Source of the DNA: Chara braunii | Taxonomy: Eukaryota; Streptophyta; Charophyceae; Charales; Characeae | Reading direction: 5' to 3' | Assembly: GCA_003427395.1 (NCBI GenBank) | Contig: BFEA01000157.1 | Location: 2,680,232 to 2,707,073, forward strand | DNA: 26,842 nt | Shown here: positions 26,463-26,842 of the stretch, one piece after another | Layout: each line of letters starts with the position of its first letter | How positions within the stretch are numbered: the stretch's first letter is position 1 | Notes under the pieces: model-generated | What the model was told of the DNA's origin: nothing | Databases searched by the model: none | What the model saw: the letters and a program-made list of their open reading frames with translations, nothing else | Position numbers and translations under genes: made by a program

Positions 26463-26583
26463 GGCCCTCGCTCCACCACTCTCCAAATGTGCAAAATGAG
26501 AATGAATCTTCCGCTAGAACATGGAAAGATACACCGCCATATTTTGGTCTTTTGTGCATGTGGAGATCAGTGGAGCGAGGCCC
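26463..26583 (-). mobile_element. MITE-like element, inverted partner
   Basis: The same element in reverse orientation, 121 bp, 16 bp after the previous copy: GGCCCTCGCTCCACCACTCT, AATGAATCTTCCGCTAGAAC, ATGGAAAGATACACCGCCAT, ending GTGGAGCGAGGCCC. The two copies are close inverses, so a transcript through them would fold into a hairpin with arms of about 115 bp. Confidence 0.75.
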
Positions 26584-26785
26584 TGTCAGTAAACAGGCTG
26601 TAACTGTTTCCCAAATAAGACAAAAACAAATAAGAAAAAAAGAAGGAAAAGCAACGGGCCTATCGGGCTGAACGAAACGCCCTCTGTCGAGAATCCATAG
26701 TGTCCGTTGATACAGGCGTTTTGTTCGGTCCGATAGTGTCAGGAGAATGGTGTCGTGGCACAGCAGACAAAGGCTTGTATCAACG
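26584..26785. other. No feature recognised
   Basis: Short unique stretch with an A-rich run at about 26620-26650; no gene. Confidence 0.4.

Positions 26786-26842
<57 letters not shown>
26786..26842. repeat. (CA)n microsatellite at window end
   Basis: 57 bp of CA running to the last base; true length unknown because the window ends inside it. Confidence 0.97.

Overview
The window looks like an accessory, transposon-dense stretch of a large eukaryotic nuclear genome. Evidence: two LINE (L1-type) retrotransposons, tRNA-derived SINE heads, long (TG)n/(CT)n/(GAA)n microsatellites, homopolymer tracts, MITE-like elements, no bacterial operon structure, and one long multidomain beta-propeller gene. 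A streptophyte (plant-lineage) genome, perhaps a charophyte alga, fits best: the LINE ORF1 has the plant-like layout (DUF4283-like part, then a zinc knuckle) and short TTTAGGG-type words occur near 19.4 kb. That assignment is inference and not secure.

Layout. 1-3.4 kb: GC-rich 'word clusters' alternating with a degenerate AT-rich module, several clusters ending in the same hAT-like terminus (CAGGGTT.. / ..AACCCTG). Between two TA-rich tracts lies a complete type III hammerhead ribozyme (2605-2686), the best single find in the window. 3.4-7.3 kb: MITE copies, a 113-bp tandem repeat, two foldback palindromes, a long polypurine tract and a tRNA-derived SINE on the minus strand; no credible gene. 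7318-10263 (minus): the only intact-looking gene, an Ig/filamin-like + DUF2341 + LamG-like + Kelch protein whose first ~57 codons are probably intron. 10.3-11.4 kb: no gene, a second tRNA-derived SINE. 11.75-15.1 kb: a degenerate array of large repeat units, most carrying a (TG)n tract, with a conserved 120-bp block open on the minus strand in all three copies; a further word cluster lies at 13.9-14.07 kb. 15.6-18.95 kb: a 5'-truncated, broken LINE. 19.7-25.2 kb: a second, longer LINE of the same family in the same orientation, with ORF1 and ORF2 both interrupted. 25.2-26.84 kb: tandem 73-bp repeats, a GC-rich cluster, a cluster of the same MITE family including an inverted pair, and a terminal (CA)n tract.

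Nothing indicates genes working together. The common theme is layered mobile elements: two LINE copies that have both lost the RT active-site box, SINEs that may have depended on such LINEs, a MITE family with about eight traces, and a group of hAT-like ends whose palindromic words share a CCGNNC|GNNCGG frame but differ in the central dinucleotide from cluster to cluster.
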